64,000 nt of DNA from CAZKVU01 sp964556475 (GCA_964556475.1 CAZKVU010000003.1:1-64000); one strand, 5' to 3'; positions 34,824 through 45,026 are shown, counted from the first letter of the stretch. Numbers and translations are program-made. Notes: generated by a model not told the origin, from the letters alone.

Positions 34824-37299
34824 AAAAATACTTATTATTTTCAGTGCACTTACGGTAATCGCAATCAAATTATTTGGTGAAAAATTACCATATATAAATG
34901 TCTCACAAAATATTTTCCTCTATGCCTCGCTCGTCATGTTTGCGGGGTCGCTTATTTTTTCTGGGAATAGAGGGCGCACGATAGTATTTATCATCTCTTT
35001 GTCTGCATGTCTGACATCTATACTGCCCATAAAAATTTTTAGTGAAAATCTGGGACAATTTACGTTAACATTTGCTTTTATTTCGCTCTTGTCAGCCAAT
35101 CATCTCGATCTTAAGAAAACCTTTTCAATGGTTAGTCGGGGATATCGCTTACTTATCAAAAATGCCGCGTCGCATTTTTGGACATATACTGCTGTCATAA
35201 TTTCATTGCTCATTATTCTTGCATATAAGCAGACACTCAATGGGTACTTTGAAGGTGACGAATGGATATTCTTTAGAACATTTAGAGAGGCAGCAACATC
35301 ACCATTTTGGTTTGTACAAGGCTTTATTCAAACATATACAAATCATCATCCAATATTACATGCGGCTCCAGTTTCAAACATGCTGTATGTCATGCAATAC
35401 AGGTTATTTGCATTGAATTTTGAGCCGTACATCATTCAGTCAATCATAACGCATATACTTGTTTCGCTTTCACTTGTATATTTTACTTATCAATTAACGG
35501 GTCGAAAAGTTTTCTCAGCAAGTGCAGGAGTGCTCTTTGCCCTTGTTGGATCACATGCACAGGCAGTGACATGGACACTTGCTGCCCTTTATACTGAAAA
35601 TTCGCTCCTGTTTTCACTACTTTCGCTTTCGCTTTTACTGAAGTACAGCAATTCTTTCAATAAAAAAACACTGTATATATCCGCCGCATTTCTAGCATTA
35701 GCATTGTTGAGTAAAGAAACAGCAATCGCAAGTGCGATTCTATATCCAGCGCTTTATCTGATGTTCGTTCCATCATCCAAGCGATCGTTGAGGAAAGATT
35801 TATTTCCATATTGTGCAGCGCTTTTAGCTTTTATAGTAAGTCAATTAGCATTCAGAACAGACTCGACACTCTTCAAAGATTTCAAAATAGGGGATTTCCT
35901 GTTCAGCTATATACTTCTCGCATCAAAATCGTTTTCACAAGCTCTATTTACAAGTCAATCACTGCTGAACCTTACTCAAGGCATAACAGACATGCAGTTC
36001 CCATACTTTAACCTTGAAAAAACAGTTCGGGGTACAAACTATCTTGCATTTACACAAGGCGCTGGACTTGAATTCACAAGTCACATTGTAACATTGCTCA
36101 CATTAATTCCGCTTTACTTTGCCGCTCGTCCAAAAAAGTGGTGTCAAACACGAAAAGTCGCTGCTCTCTTTTATTTTTTAAGCATCATTCCTATAGCACT
36201 TATCACGCTCCAATTTCCATGGTGGAAATATCAGTCTATTGTGGACTCACGTCATTTGTATTCAATAACGCCGGCCATTGTGCTCCTTTTTCTTATTGCG
36301 TTTGACAATATTGCAACATATATTCATGAAAAGTCTAGTCTGTCGAAAAGATATATATTTATCTTTCTTGTTGGAATTGCATGCCTTTGGCAGATGAGTC
36401 TTCTAAAAAATTTCATACATAATCTTCATACCGATATGTCGTTGCCTGATAGGGCAAAAATAGTATCAGCGATCCAGCACACTATAACTAAACCGCAAAA
36501 TCGGATGGTTATTTATACTGAAAGCAATAAAACATTTTATGGATTTGCAGAACTTATTTTGCCATTCCAAACCCCATTTTCTCAAGTTGCACCTTTACTC
36601 TTTGACAAAAGAAATCATCCACTAGGTTTGCCGTATCCGAAGGAATTCTTTGATCAAAAATTCCTGTCAAACGCAGGGATTATTTCACAGGGTTATTACG
36701 AAAAAGACGGCTATGGTCTCGGATACTTCCTGGATAAAAATAAACTAACTCGGGAAGTGGAAAAAAATCAAATACCTCTGAATGCTATTTACGGTTTTCT
36801 CTACAATGCTGACAGCCATAATGTGCAGGATATTTCTCCAGAATTAAGACAGGACATCAAAACTAAATTAGACTCGAGAACACAATTTATGGGTTGGTCG
36901 AGATTTGTAGATGCATCATCAGAACTGTCATTTTTATTTGAACCAACTTGGAACCTCAATTCAACATCCAACCATATTGAAATTTCGCAAAGGCCAGGAC
37001 GAATTATGACCATTGACATTTTCCATCCACAAGAAGGAGATGTTTTCTCTGCATTTGTTGAGAATTCTATGGTGAATGGGGAAGAGGTTGGAACATCGTA
37101 TACATCTGATCAATTATTGCCGGATCTCGATAAATCGCATATCACGTATATTCCAAATGCGAATCCAAATATTCTGTTTACCGTTGCGGGGAATAACCGT
37201 ACATTTTATAAATTTGAGATATTTGACAAGGAATTATCACATCTTATTTTCAGAACAATGGAGTTTATTGATGACAACAATGACGCTATTTTGCTTTAA
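34816..37299 (+). CDS. Large GT-C-type membrane glycosyltransferase
   Basis: An 827-residue protein with about twelve spans up to residue 530, then a soluble part of nearly 300 residues. The first large loop has GYFEGDEWIFF (Asp148-Glu149), the acidic pair of PMT-type enzymes, and later loops include TNHHPILHAAP. The N-terminal 110 residues hold additional spans before the GT-C core. The C-terminal region is probably extracellular and may bind the acceptor. It overlaps the convergent methyltransferase end by 14 bases. Confidence 0.72.
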   Translation: MIKKILIIFSALTVIAIKLFGEKLPYINVSQNIFLYASLVMFAGSLIFSGNRGRTIVFIISLSACLTSILPIKIFSENLGQFTLTFAFISLLSANHLDLKKTFSMVSRGYRLLIKNAASHFWTYTAVIISLLIILAYKQTLNGYFEGDEWIFFRTFREAATSPFWFVQGFIQTYTNHHPILHAAPVSNMLYVMQYRLFALNFEPYIIQSIITHILVSLSLVYFTYQLTGRKVFSASAGVLFALVGSHAQAVTWTLAALYTENSLLFSLLSLSLLLKYSNSFNKKTLYISAAFLALALLSKETAIASAILYPALYLMFVPSSKRSLRKDLFPYCAALLAFIVSQLAFRTDSTLFKDFKIGDFLFSYILLASKSFSQALFTSQSLLNLTQGITDMQFPYFNLEKTVRGTNYLAFTQGAGLEFTSHIVTLLTLIPLYFAARPKKWCQTRKVAALFYFLSIIPIALITLQFPWWKYQSIVDSRHLYSITPAIVLLFLIAFDNIATYIHEKSSLSKRYIFIFLVGIACLWQMSLLKNFIHNLHTDMSLPDRAKIVSAIQHTITKPQNRMVIYTESNKTFYGFAELILPFQTPFSQVAPLLFDKRNHPLGLPYPKEFFDQKFLSNAGIISQGYYEKDGYGLGYFLDKNKLTREVEKNQIPLNAIYGFLYNADSHNVQDISPELRQDIKTKLDSRTQFMGWSRFVDASSELSFLFEPTWNLNSTSNHIEISQRPGRIMTIDIFHPQEGDVFSAFVENSMVNGEEVGTSYTSDQLLPDLDKSHITYIPNANPNILFTVAGNNRTFYKFEIFDKELSHLIFRTMEFIDDNNDAILL

Positions 37300-38035
37300 C
37301 TTTCTCAAAAATTCCAATCACATTATTGCCATCGTATTCAATATGCGAAAATGCAACGTCAGATTTTTCCGCCAGTTCAGCAAGCGATCTATTCTTAAGT
37401 ACAACATTCAGCAGCGTTAGGACAACTTTTGGGAAGTGACCTGTGAAATATATTTTCTTGAGTTGAAGCCCGTATTTTTTAAAACCCTTATATCGTTTTG
37501 TATCATATCTTCTCTGATGACCAAGTCTTCGATCATGAAACCAATTCAGAATCCACCAAATAGGAAGTACATGTCGTTGGCGCAGGGGAGTGACAATGAG
37601 GATTCTGCCGCCTGGTTTTAGTACTCGACTCCATTCTGATAAGGCAGTTTCTTCGTCCTCAAGATGCTCAAGGATACTATTTGCAATTGCTCCATCGAAT
37701 TCTTGATCTTTAAATGGAAGCTTCGTTACATCACATTGTTTCGCTGAGAGGTTATTCAGTTTCAGTCTTTTTTTTGTATCTTCAATGAGTTTTATTGAAA
37801 TATCCGCAATATCACAAGCTACGACATCATATCCCTCCTTTGCAAGTTCTGCGGAAATCCGTCCATCACCTGCGCCTAGTTCTACAAATTTTCCTTTTCT
37901 TGCATTTTTAGTAATGTCATTATGGATTCTCTCCATGTATGAGGCCTGCCATGGCTCTAATTGACTTGTATCAATATTCTTAAATTCATCATTGAAAAGT
38001 TTTCGTTGTTTTTCCAAGTGTTCCTTCGTTGGCAT
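37286..38035 (-). CDS. Class I SAM-dependent methyltransferase
   Basis: A 249-residue protein starting at the ATG at 38035; an in-frame ATG 33 bases upstream would run through the promoter. Motif I is FVELGAGDGRISAELA, motif II region VVACDIADISI, and the later ANSILEHLEDEETALSEWSRVLKPGGRILIVTP is typical of Methyltransf_11-type enzymes (UbiE/UbiG-like). The substrate may be a sugar or lipid, given the glycan genes on both sides. It starts 35 bases from the divergent second methyltransferase. Confidence 0.88.
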   Translation of the reverse strand: MPTKEHLEKQRKLFNDEFKNIDTSQLEPWQASYMERIHNDITKNARKGKFVELGAGDGRISAELAKEGYDVVACDIADISIKLIEDTKKRLKLNNLSAKQCDVTKLPFKDQEFDGAIANSILEHLEDEETALSEWSRVLKPGGRILIVTPLRQRHVLPIWWILNWFHDRRLGHQRRYDTKRYKGFKKYGLQLKKIYFTGHFPKVVLTLLNVVLKNRSLAELAEKSDVAFSHIEYDGNNVIGIFEKVKAK

Positions 38036-38042
38036 ACACACA

Positions 38043-38048
38043 AGAATA
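38043..38048 (-). promoter_or_regulatory. -10 element of the leftward methyltransferase gene
   Basis: TATTCT on the reverse strand, 7 bases before the ATG at 38035. Confidence 0.45.
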
Positions 38049-38057
38049 CCATAATGG

Positions 38058-38063
38058 TATAAT
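38058..38063 (+). promoter_or_regulatory. -10 element of the rightward methyltransferase gene
   Basis: TATAAT, 7 bases before the ATG at 38071. It sits 9 bases from the opposing -10. Confidence 0.6.
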
Positions 38064-38070
38064 TTCATCC

Positions 38071-38808
38071 ATGTCTAAAATGAGCTTGAGAACGACTCAA
38101 AAAAAGCAAAAAATTAAAAAACCCTCCATTCACCATAAAAAAGTTTTTGACGAAGACTACTTTACAGACTATTACCACGCAATGACCGGCGACTTTGCCC
38201 ATAAAGATCTTATTCGGAATCGCAACTGGTTTTACGGATGGTTTGATGCCTTGAAACCACTCTATGATTTTTCAAAAGGGAAAGGTCGAAAAGCAATGGA
38301 AATCGGATGTGCGATAGGAGCCGCCGCAAGTATCTTGCATGATAGAGGGTTTGATGTTATCGCCACTGACATTTCACCATATGCTGTCAAGAAAGCTAAA
38401 AAATTGCTACCTCATATTTCATTTGATATTGTTGACGCAGAAAAACCTCCAAAAAAATATGCGAATTCCCAGGATGTTATATTTGCGTTTGAAGTGATCG
38501 AGCATTTGCCAAATCCGGAACTTGCCATAGAAAATTTCAGAGCAATGCTTAAGAAGGGCGGTTCACTCATATGTTCAACGCCATATCCATATAAATATGT
38601 TTTTGTTGATGAAACACATATCAATGTGCGGTACCCTGAAGAATGGGTAAAAGCTTTCAGAAAAGCCGGCTTTAAAAAAATAGAGTATAAACATATAGGC
38701 TTTATTCCATTCTTTTATAGATTTTCTCCTCGGCTTCATGTAAAATTACCATTTGGGTTACCAATCAGATATTTCAACTCAACAATTTTTATACATGCTA
38801 CGAAATAA
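38071..38808 (+). CDS. Class I SAM-dependent methyltransferase
   Basis: A 245-residue protein with a lysine-rich N-terminal tail. The SAM-binding motif is KAMEIGCAIGAAASILHDRGF, followed by VIATDISPYAVKKAKKLL, DVIFAFEVIEHLPNPELAIENFRAML and KKGGSLICSTPYPYK. The start follows the promoter position rather than the longer open frame. It overlaps the next gene by 14 bases. A role in capping or decorating a glycan is an inference from context. Confidence 0.88.
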   Translation: MSKMSLRTTQKKQKIKKPSIHHKKVFDEDYFTDYYHAMTGDFAHKDLIRNRNWFYGWFDALKPLYDFSKGKGRKAMEIGCAIGAAASILHDRGFDVIATDISPYAVKKAKKLLPHISFDIVDAEKPPKKYANSQDVIFAFEVIEHLPNPELAIENFRAMLKKGGSLICSTPYPYKYVFVDETHINVRYPEEWVKAFRKAGFKKIEYKHIGFIPFFYRFSPRLHVKLPFGLPIRYFNSTIFIHATK

Positions 38809-41800
38809 CAAAAGGCTCATAGTCCATCTCCTAATACTATTTTGCCTATCATTACTTCCGTTCTTCTGGTTGAAAAATGGACAAGCGGTTCTTGGTCATG
38901 ATGCAGGCTTTCCATTATCTCCATGGGAACACTTCCTTGATAGACTACTGGTATGGTCACATCGATTTGGCTTAGGAAACGATCAAACAACTGAAGTTGG
39001 AGGCTTCTTTATACACGGATTCGAAGGTGTTGTTGCATGGTTGGGTTTTTCACTGACCAGAGTGCAGCAAATCACATTCACAACATACTTTTTTGGTTTT
39101 GGTGTTTCAATGTATGTGCTCGCTCGTGAGCTCTTCCCGGACCGAAAAAAATACCTTCCGCTCTTTGCTGGAATGTTTTACATGTATAACCATTTTATTT
39201 TGCAGGCATGGTTCATTGTTGAACGAACTAAATTCACGTTATATATCGCGCTTCCGCTTCTCATTGCTTTGATGATCCGGGTGACCAATAAAAAAACACA
39301 TCCAATAGTCGGGGGAGTACTCGCTGCATTAGTTATTTTCTTTCTTAATGGAGGAGGCTTCTTCCCGCTATTTGGTGCGATTATCATAACTATTCCTTTT
39401 CTTTTAGTATGTCTTCTTATATTCGATGATCATCGCAGAGATCTTTTCATTCGCTTAACGAAGTTTGTGGTGACATGGGGAATTGGCGCACTGTTTATTT
39501 GTGCCTTCTGGATTGTTCCATATATTAGGTTTATTTTTACATCATACTCGACCGAGGTTGGAGCGGCTGGAGGCTTTACCGGCGTTGTTGCATGGATTAC
39601 AAGCATTAGCGAGCATACATCTTTTTATAACTTGTTTAGACTGCAGGGCATACCTGAATGGTTTGCAAATCCTCGCCACCCATATGCAGAAACATTTTTG
39701 ACAAATACATTTCTCCGAATTATTTCATACATCATACCTTTGTTGGCATTTGGTGGTTATTTTGTTAGTAAAGATAAAAAAGAAAAGAAAATTATAATCA
39801 TCCTCATAGGCTTAGCATTGTATTCGATGCTTTTTGTTGCAGGGTCACACCCTCCATTTGGATTTATTTACCTGTGGCTTGTTCAACATATACCAGGCTT
39901 CATAGCATTCCGAACGCCGTTCTATAAATTTGCACCAGCATTATGGCTTGCATACTCGTTGCTGTTAGCATATTCCATCTCATATCTTATAGACGATCGC
40001 ATTAAAAATCAGATTGCCAAAATCATCGGCATCATAGCATTTGTGACAATATTGGGCATCTATAATTATCCACTGATTATCGGGAATTTCTTTGATTACG
40101 AAGTCAACCATAAAACAACAAGAGTTACCGTCCCAGAATATGTCTACGAATATGGGAAATGGGCTAATTCAAAAGATTTTCCATATAAACGATTACTTCT
40201 ACTTCCTGGACAAAATCCTGATACACGCTTTGAAGCCTATACATGGGGCTATTGGAGTCTTGCTCAATTACAAGGTCTTCTTGATAACCAGTCATATATT
40301 GGAAATTCATTATATAAAGCAGCTTCAGAGGAAGTATTTATTAAAAACCTCTACGATCTTATGGAGAAAGGTGACCCTTCATGGGTTGAACAAGCGGAAT
40401 ATCTATTCGTCGATGCGGTATTACTACGCAAAGATTTTGATTACAAACTTGAAAATAGCCCTACAGTCAGCCCATTTGATCTAGAAAAATTCCTTGATAA
40501 TGACCCGCGATTTAAGAAAACAAAAGTAATAGGTGAGTGGTCTGTCTACGAATTGCAGAAACATCCACAATCGTTTGCGTTTAAAGATTATTATTATGAA
40601 ATCCAATCGCAAGACAAAGAGAAATTCTTTGAACCGGCAACGCTTCCTGGAATTCAACTGGATTCTCGTACTATTTTCCTCGATCAAAATCTTCCTGAAT
40701 TACAGGAAAGACGGAAGGGGATTGTTTATATTCCATGGTGTGTACACTGCTTACTTGAAAATAGACGTGTTTACGAAATCGATCACAATCAAATTGTTAC
40801 AGCCGGATCACTCTTTTACGAAGCGCAACTTGAAAAAGACAGAAAAAAGCTTGAGGCAGAAAAAAAACCAGACAAAAAGCTTGACTTAGCTGCACGGACA
40901 TCTCTCAAAAGGCTTTTCCAACTTCAAAGTCAATTTTTCCGTAAGGCAGATGTTAAAGAGCGGGTAATCGGATTACAAGAACTAATTCATTCTCTGAAAA
41001 CAGAACAGGATCTTCTTGATAAGTATTATCAATCATTCCACACATATTCGTTTGCAAACAATGCGTTCCTTGAGGTGCTATACGAAAACACCGATCAGAT
41101 GTTCAGTGAGCTCCAGGTACCCATGCAGGAAATCAATCAGGAAAGTGAGGCTGCCTTATATATGGAAATCCAACAACGCCTCAGCGATATTAAGAAAAAA
41201 ATCACCAACAGAATATGGTATTCAGAATCAAATACATCAAAAAAATACTTCTTAGAAGTTTCAGATCCGGGAACATACGAATTATTCATTAAAAAACCAA
41301 CATCAAATGCCTTTTCTGAACTAAAAGTAGATAGAAGTGAAATCAAAGTCCACAATAATAATGTTGCGTACCCAGTTCAGATAGCAACAAGTGATAATTC
41401 CCAGTGGGCAAAACTCACTGATATTCAGCTGAATAATGGAATAAATAGAATCGAAGTTAATGAACCACTCGCACAAGCGCCAATTGGAAACGGATCAGCT
41501 ACATTATCGTTTAGCAATGAGCATAAATGTACAGAAATGCCGATGGGTTACCTTGATAGAAACACGTACATACTCAACTTTAAGGCACATTCACTTAAAA
41601 ACCTTGAAGACTTTTATATTTTTGTTGACCAAACAGGAACAACAATGCCTCTTCTGCCGTATAGAGGTATTAAGTTCAACATGGAAGGGGAGAAGACATC
41701 ATATTTGGACTTTAAACACCTCGTTCTCATACCGGAAAACTACACCATAAAATTCTGCCGTCTGACAAATGATCCAATTACCCCACATACAATCCAGATT

Positions 41801-42199
41801 GATTCAATGCATATCGAGAGAATTTCAGTGCCTGTTATAGCATTACTTAAGAAGAATATATCGCCACTTCAAGAACCAACACAGCTAACAATCCAATCAC
41901 ACATGAAGAACAAAACCGCATATGACCTTACAATGAGTGGTACAGGTAAATCTCTTCTTATGTTTGACCAGCGCTATGATGACGGCTGGCAATTCAGCAA
42001 AAATTCTATAATAACGAAACACCTCAGATTACACGGGTATGCAAACGGGTGGATCGTGTCAAAAACAGATAAAGGTGATACCAATATGCAACTAACGTAC
42101 ATTGGTCAAAAACTCTTTATCATCGGGTGGATTATTTCCCTCAGTACATTTGTTACCTTTATAATTGGCCTCGGCTACTTTTATTTAAAAAAAAAATGA
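38795..42199 (+). CDS. Very large GT-C-type protein, AftD (DUF3367)-like
   Basis: A 1134-residue protein. About twelve spans occupy residues 1-440, with an early loop GHDAGFPLSPWEHFLDRLLVW and a later conserved-looking GFIAFRTPFYKFAPALWLAYSLLLAYS. The remaining 690 residues are mostly soluble and extracellular, including a coiled-coil part (about 680-820) and a beta-rich part with MFDQRYDDGWQF, then a final span at the C-terminus. The arrangement resembles mycobacterial AftD arabinofuranosyltransferases. The exact donor is unknown. The stop overlaps the next start (ATGA). Confidence 0.65.
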   Translation: MLRNNKRLIVHLLILFCLSLLPFFWLKNGQAVLGHDAGFPLSPWEHFLDRLLVWSHRFGLGNDQTTEVGGFFIHGFEGVVAWLGFSLTRVQQITFTTYFFGFGVSMYVLARELFPDRKKYLPLFAGMFYMYNHFILQAWFIVERTKFTLYIALPLLIALMIRVTNKKTHPIVGGVLAALVIFFLNGGGFFPLFGAIIITIPFLLVCLLIFDDHRRDLFIRLTKFVVTWGIGALFICAFWIVPYIRFIFTSYSTEVGAAGGFTGVVAWITSISEHTSFYNLFRLQGIPEWFANPRHPYAETFLTNTFLRIISYIIPLLAFGGYFVSKDKKEKKIIIILIGLALYSMLFVAGSHPPFGFIYLWLVQHIPGFIAFRTPFYKFAPALWLAYSLLLAYSISYLIDDRIKNQIAKIIGIIAFVTILGIYNYPLIIGNFFDYEVNHKTTRVTVPEYVYEYGKWANSKDFPYKRLLLLPGQNPDTRFEAYTWGYWSLAQLQGLLDNQSYIGNSLYKAASEEVFIKNLYDLMEKGDPSWVEQAEYLFVDAVLLRKDFDYKLENSPTVSPFDLEKFLDNDPRFKKTKVIGEWSVYELQKHPQSFAFKDYYYEIQSQDKEKFFEPATLPGIQLDSRTIFLDQNLPELQERRKGIVYIPWCVHCLLENRRVYEIDHNQIVTAGSLFYEAQLEKDRKKLEAEKKPDKKLDLAARTSLKRLFQLQSQFFRKADVKERVIGLQELIHSLKTEQDLLDKYYQSFHTYSFANNAFLEVLYENTDQMFSELQVPMQEINQESEAALYMEIQQRLSDIKKKITNRIWYSESNTSKKYFLEVSDPGTYELFIKKPTSNAFSELKVDRSEIKVHNNNVAYPVQIATSDNSQWAKLTDIQLNNGINRIEVNEPLAQAPIGNGSATLSFSNEHKCTEMPMGYLDRNTYILNFKAHSLKNLEDFYIFVDQTGTTMPLLPYRGIKFNMEGEKTSYLDFKHLVLIPENYTIKFCRLTNDPITPHTIQIDSMHIERISVPVIALLKKNISPLQEPTQLTIQSHMKNKTAYDLTMSGTGKSLLMFDQRYDDGWQFSKNSIITKHLRLHGYANGWIVSKTDKGDTNMQLTYIGQKLFIIGWIISLSTFVTFIIGLGYFYLKKK

Positions 42200-42561
42200 A
42201 AATTTCGAAAATAATTAAAACGATTTATCAAGTCTATTCAATCAATTTGGCGATAATTATGCCGATGCTCATTGGAACAGCGATTATTATTATCTTCATC
42301 GATAAAATTCCATATCTCAATTTATTCAAGGATACAGTCATTACGGTGTTCCTTACTCTTAATTGGTTCATTATCCTCTGGTTCAGCAAACTTCGTGCAA
42401 AAACAATGGTAACTTTGGCTCTTGTGCTCTATGTGGCAACATTCCCGCTGACGATTCTGAAGCTTCAGCCGGTTGTGGAATCAATTTCAAACTTATGCTA
42501 CATTATTTTAGGTACAGTCTTTATTTTTGAAATAATCAAGCATATACGATCGAATTCATGA
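42196..42561 (+). CDS. Small membrane protein coupled to a GT-C gene (second of three)
   Basis: A 121-residue protein with four predicted spans: near 12-33, 40-60, 68-86 and 92-112. It starts at an ATGA overlap with the AftD-like gene and ends in an ATGA overlap with the GT39-like gene, so all three are translationally linked. I recognise no family, though size and four spans recall GtrA-type partners. It lacks obvious catalytic residues. Confidence 0.65.
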   Translation: MKISKIIKTIYQVYSINLAIIMPMLIGTAIIIIFIDKIPYLNLFKDTVITVFLTLNWFIILWFSKLRAKTMVTLALVLYVATFPLTILKLQPVVESISNLCYIILGTVFIFEIIKHIRSNS

Positions 42562-44093
42562 AATTTAATAGGCAGTTTTTTCTACTCATTCTTATTTTTG
42601 TAGGATCGCTAGCTTTCCGTTTAAACGGACTCTTTGATAATCATCCTTTGTGGGTAGACGAATTTAGCACTGCTAATCAAGCAGAATTGTTGGGACGATA
42701 TGGGTTTCATCTTATAAATAATAATGCGCTTTTTTTTGAATTTAATAAATTAACCAGCGCATTAATAGGCTTGCTCGGTTTGCAGTTTTTTGGCCATCAC
42801 GAATGGGCGCTGCGAATTTTTTTTGTGATGATTGGTTCCCTGATACCGCTCGCTGTGTATAGATTCTCAAAATACATCGGGCCCCAGGAGGCAGCATTAC
42901 CCGCAGCATTATTAGCAACGACATCGTATTTTCTGATAACATGGTCGCGACAGGCACGAAGCTACTCACTCCAAGTACTACTTATGGTTATTGCTACATA
43001 TTTATACCTTGTTATTACACATACAAAACCCACGAAAAAAAAGCTTATCGCATATGCAGGAGTAGCTCTTATCGGTATTTTCACACATCCATTTTTTTAT
43101 ATCGTACTTGTTTCACATGCATGTTCCTATTTATTAACAAGTATTCAGAGGAGTAAAAACACTTTTAAAAAAGAAAACATCAGTGCATTGCTTATTATCG
43201 TGCTTGTTGCTGGTTTAACATTTCTCGGAAAAAACACTGTTGAAGCATATCTAGGGAAACTTGTATCAATTTCAAATAACCTATGGCTGTACCACGCATA
43301 TTTATGGAGAGAATACGGCATGATTACGCTGATCGGATCACTTGGTCTCTTGTTAGGTCTCTATCAAAAAAGAACATACTTTTTGCCAATTATTCTTCAT
43401 GCTGTTTTTCATACAATCTTTATAACCTTTTTCTTTGCAACTGCAACAACCCGGTACACACTCCCGCTATTTCCATGGTTCTTTATCGGGATGGGTTATT
43501 TATTCGCTGTTACTACTGATAGTTTGTTTTCAAAGCGTATCCTCAAAATAGTAATCCCTCTTGGGGTTGTTTTCGGAATCATTATAAATGGATACAAATT
43601 TGATCTTAAACCAAACAAATTCTATTCGGTTAATCATGATTTTCGTGAAATAGCGCTTATCGATTACAAGCAAATGTATGACATCATCCAGACCAAAGGT
43701 GACTTGGCACAAGGTCATACCGCAATTATTGAAACCTGGGTTGATAGAGCGATGTGGTACGTAGGCCCAGACTATCCAGCACTTTATAACTTTAGATGGA
43801 TAGATGCGGGTGTTATGAAACGGACACCATATGAAATGAATGAAGCAGGGGAGAAGGTGCTGACGAAACGAACTAATGTTGGTTTTATTTCAGACGTCAA
43901 GGATCTTCAAACAGCCATGTCGCGATACCCACGTGGCTTTTTAATAATAGATGACACATCAATGCCGCAAGACGTAATTCAATTTGCACAAAAAAACTTC
44001 CGTAAAGAGTTATTTCTCAATAGATATCCACTTGACGACAACCCGCTCTCAGACTGGCCAATCACCCTATACAGCTGGGGATACGGCGAATAA
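42558..44093 (+). CDS. GT39/ArnT-like membrane glycosyltransferase
   Basis: A 511-residue protein with about eleven spans. The first outer loop carries NHPLWVDEFSTANQAELL, with the catalytic-type Asp34-Glu35. The next loop has FGHHEWALRIFFV and SRQARSYSLQVLLMVIATYL, both usual in PMT_2 (glycosyltransferase family 39) proteins. A soluble C-terminal domain of about 150 residues follows. It probably uses a polyprenyl-phosphate sugar outside the membrane. Confidence 0.83.
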   Translation: MKFNRQFFLLILIFVGSLAFRLNGLFDNHPLWVDEFSTANQAELLGRYGFHLINNNALFFEFNKLTSALIGLLGLQFFGHHEWALRIFFVMIGSLIPLAVYRFSKYIGPQEAALPAALLATTSYFLITWSRQARSYSLQVLLMVIATYLYLVITHTKPTKKKLIAYAGVALIGIFTHPFFYIVLVSHACSYLLTSIQRSKNTFKKENISALLIIVLVAGLTFLGKNTVEAYLGKLVSISNNLWLYHAYLWREYGMITLIGSLGLLLGLYQKRTYFLPIILHAVFHTIFITFFFATATTRYTLPLFPWFFIGMGYLFAVTTDSLFSKRILKIVIPLGVVFGIIINGYKFDLKPNKFYSVNHDFREIALIDYKQMYDIIQTKGDLAQGHTAIIETWVDRAMWYVGPDYPALYNFRWIDAGVMKRTPYEMNEAGEKVLTKRTNVGFISDVKDLQTAMSRYPRGFLIIDDTSMPQDVIQFAQKNFRKELFLNRYPLDDNPLSDWPITLYSWGYGE

Positions 44094-44126
44094 TCAATAA
44101 ACAATCTCTTCCAGTAAATATTCGTG

Positions 44127-44132
44127 TAAGAT
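44127..44132 (+). promoter_or_regulatory. Weak -10 element of the DMT transporter gene
   Basis: TAAGAT (four of six consensus bases), 6 bases before the ATG at 44139. Confidence 0.3.
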
Positions 44133-44138
44133 AAAAGT

Positions 44139-45011
44139 ATGTGGTTTTATTATGGACTGATAACTGCCATCTGCACAACGATCAATACTCTCATTACTAA
44201 AAAAATTGTTAAAAAGCACGATACATTATCCGTAGCTTTTATATCCATTGTCATAAGCATTCCCTGCATGCTGGCTATTCTGCTCGCAACAAAGGGCTTT
44301 CCAGAAATAATTGACCAGAAATTTTATATTAACATGGGTATCTCAAGCGTTTTCGATGTGATAGCTTTTGCTTCGGCGATATATGCAATTAGTATCAGTG
44401 ACATATCGTTACTTGGGCCGCTGTCATCGCTCAGTATTATTTTTACAACGCTTTTGGCTTGGGTTTTTCTTAAGGAAACACCAGAGCCACTTAAGCTCGC
44501 TGGAATTATTTCGGTTGCAATTGGTGCATATTGGCTTAATATTGAGTCGAGAACAAAGGGAATCATTCAACCGTTTGTTGATCTTTTTAAGCATCGAGGT
44601 ATACAATTTTTCCTCATCGCTGCTATTCTATGGTCGATAACTCCTCTTTTTCAAAAAAAAGCATTGTTTTATGCATATCCGCAAAGCCCGCTCTTCACAT
44701 CATTTTTTGGCTATGTCCTTGTTGGAATTATGTATCTTATTATTGTTATATTCAAAAAAACAAACATTATAAAACCGTTAAAGCAATCGTTCAAATTCTG
44801 GCTCATATATGGAATAAGCATGGCAATCAGTCAATGGGCTGCATATACCGCATTTAGTCTGACCCATCTTGGATATGCAATGGCAGTATTCAAATTAAGC
44901 TCTGTTTTCCTTGTGGTTGTCGGAGCGCTTGTTCTAAAAGAAGAAAAATTCAGGAGCAGACTCATAGGCTCGATTATTATCCTCGTCGGGACGATATTTC
45001 TTATTATCTAG
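44139..45011 (+). CDS. EamA/DMT-superfamily transporter
   Basis: A 290-residue protein with ten spans in two similar halves. Each half ends with the EamA pattern: LLGPLSSLSIIFTTLLAWVFLKETPEPLKLAGIISVAIGAYWL, and later MAVFKLSSVFLVVVGALVLKEEKFRSRLIGSIIILVGTIFLI. DMT members move metabolites, and some flip undecaprenyl-phosphate-aminoarabinose (ArnE/F). A role in lipid-sugar transport would fit the context but is not shown by motif. Confidence 0.9.
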   Translation: MWFYYGLITAICTTINTLITKKIVKKHDTLSVAFISIVISIPCMLAILLATKGFPEIIDQKFYINMGISSVFDVIAFASAIYAISISDISLLGPLSSLSIIFTTLLAWVFLKETPEPLKLAGIISVAIGAYWLNIESRTKGIIQPFVDLFKHRGIQFFLIAAILWSITPLFQKKALFYAYPQSPLFTSFFGYVLVGIMYLIIVIFKKTNIIKPLKQSFKFWLIYGISMAISQWAAYTAFSLTHLGYAMAVFKLSSVFLVVVGALVLKEEKFRSRLIGSIIILVGTIFLII

Positions 45012-45020
45012 CGTATATCG

Positions 45021-45026
45021 TATAAT
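45021..45026 (+). promoter_or_regulatory. -10 element of the second flippase gene
   Basis: TATAAT, 6 bases before the ATG at 45033. It lies in the 21-base gap after the DMT gene. Confidence 0.6.

Noticed and set aside
36801..37019. Short antisense frame within the 827-residue GT-C gene
   Set aside because: No start signal or family resemblance, and the sense frame is continuous and membrane-protein-like.
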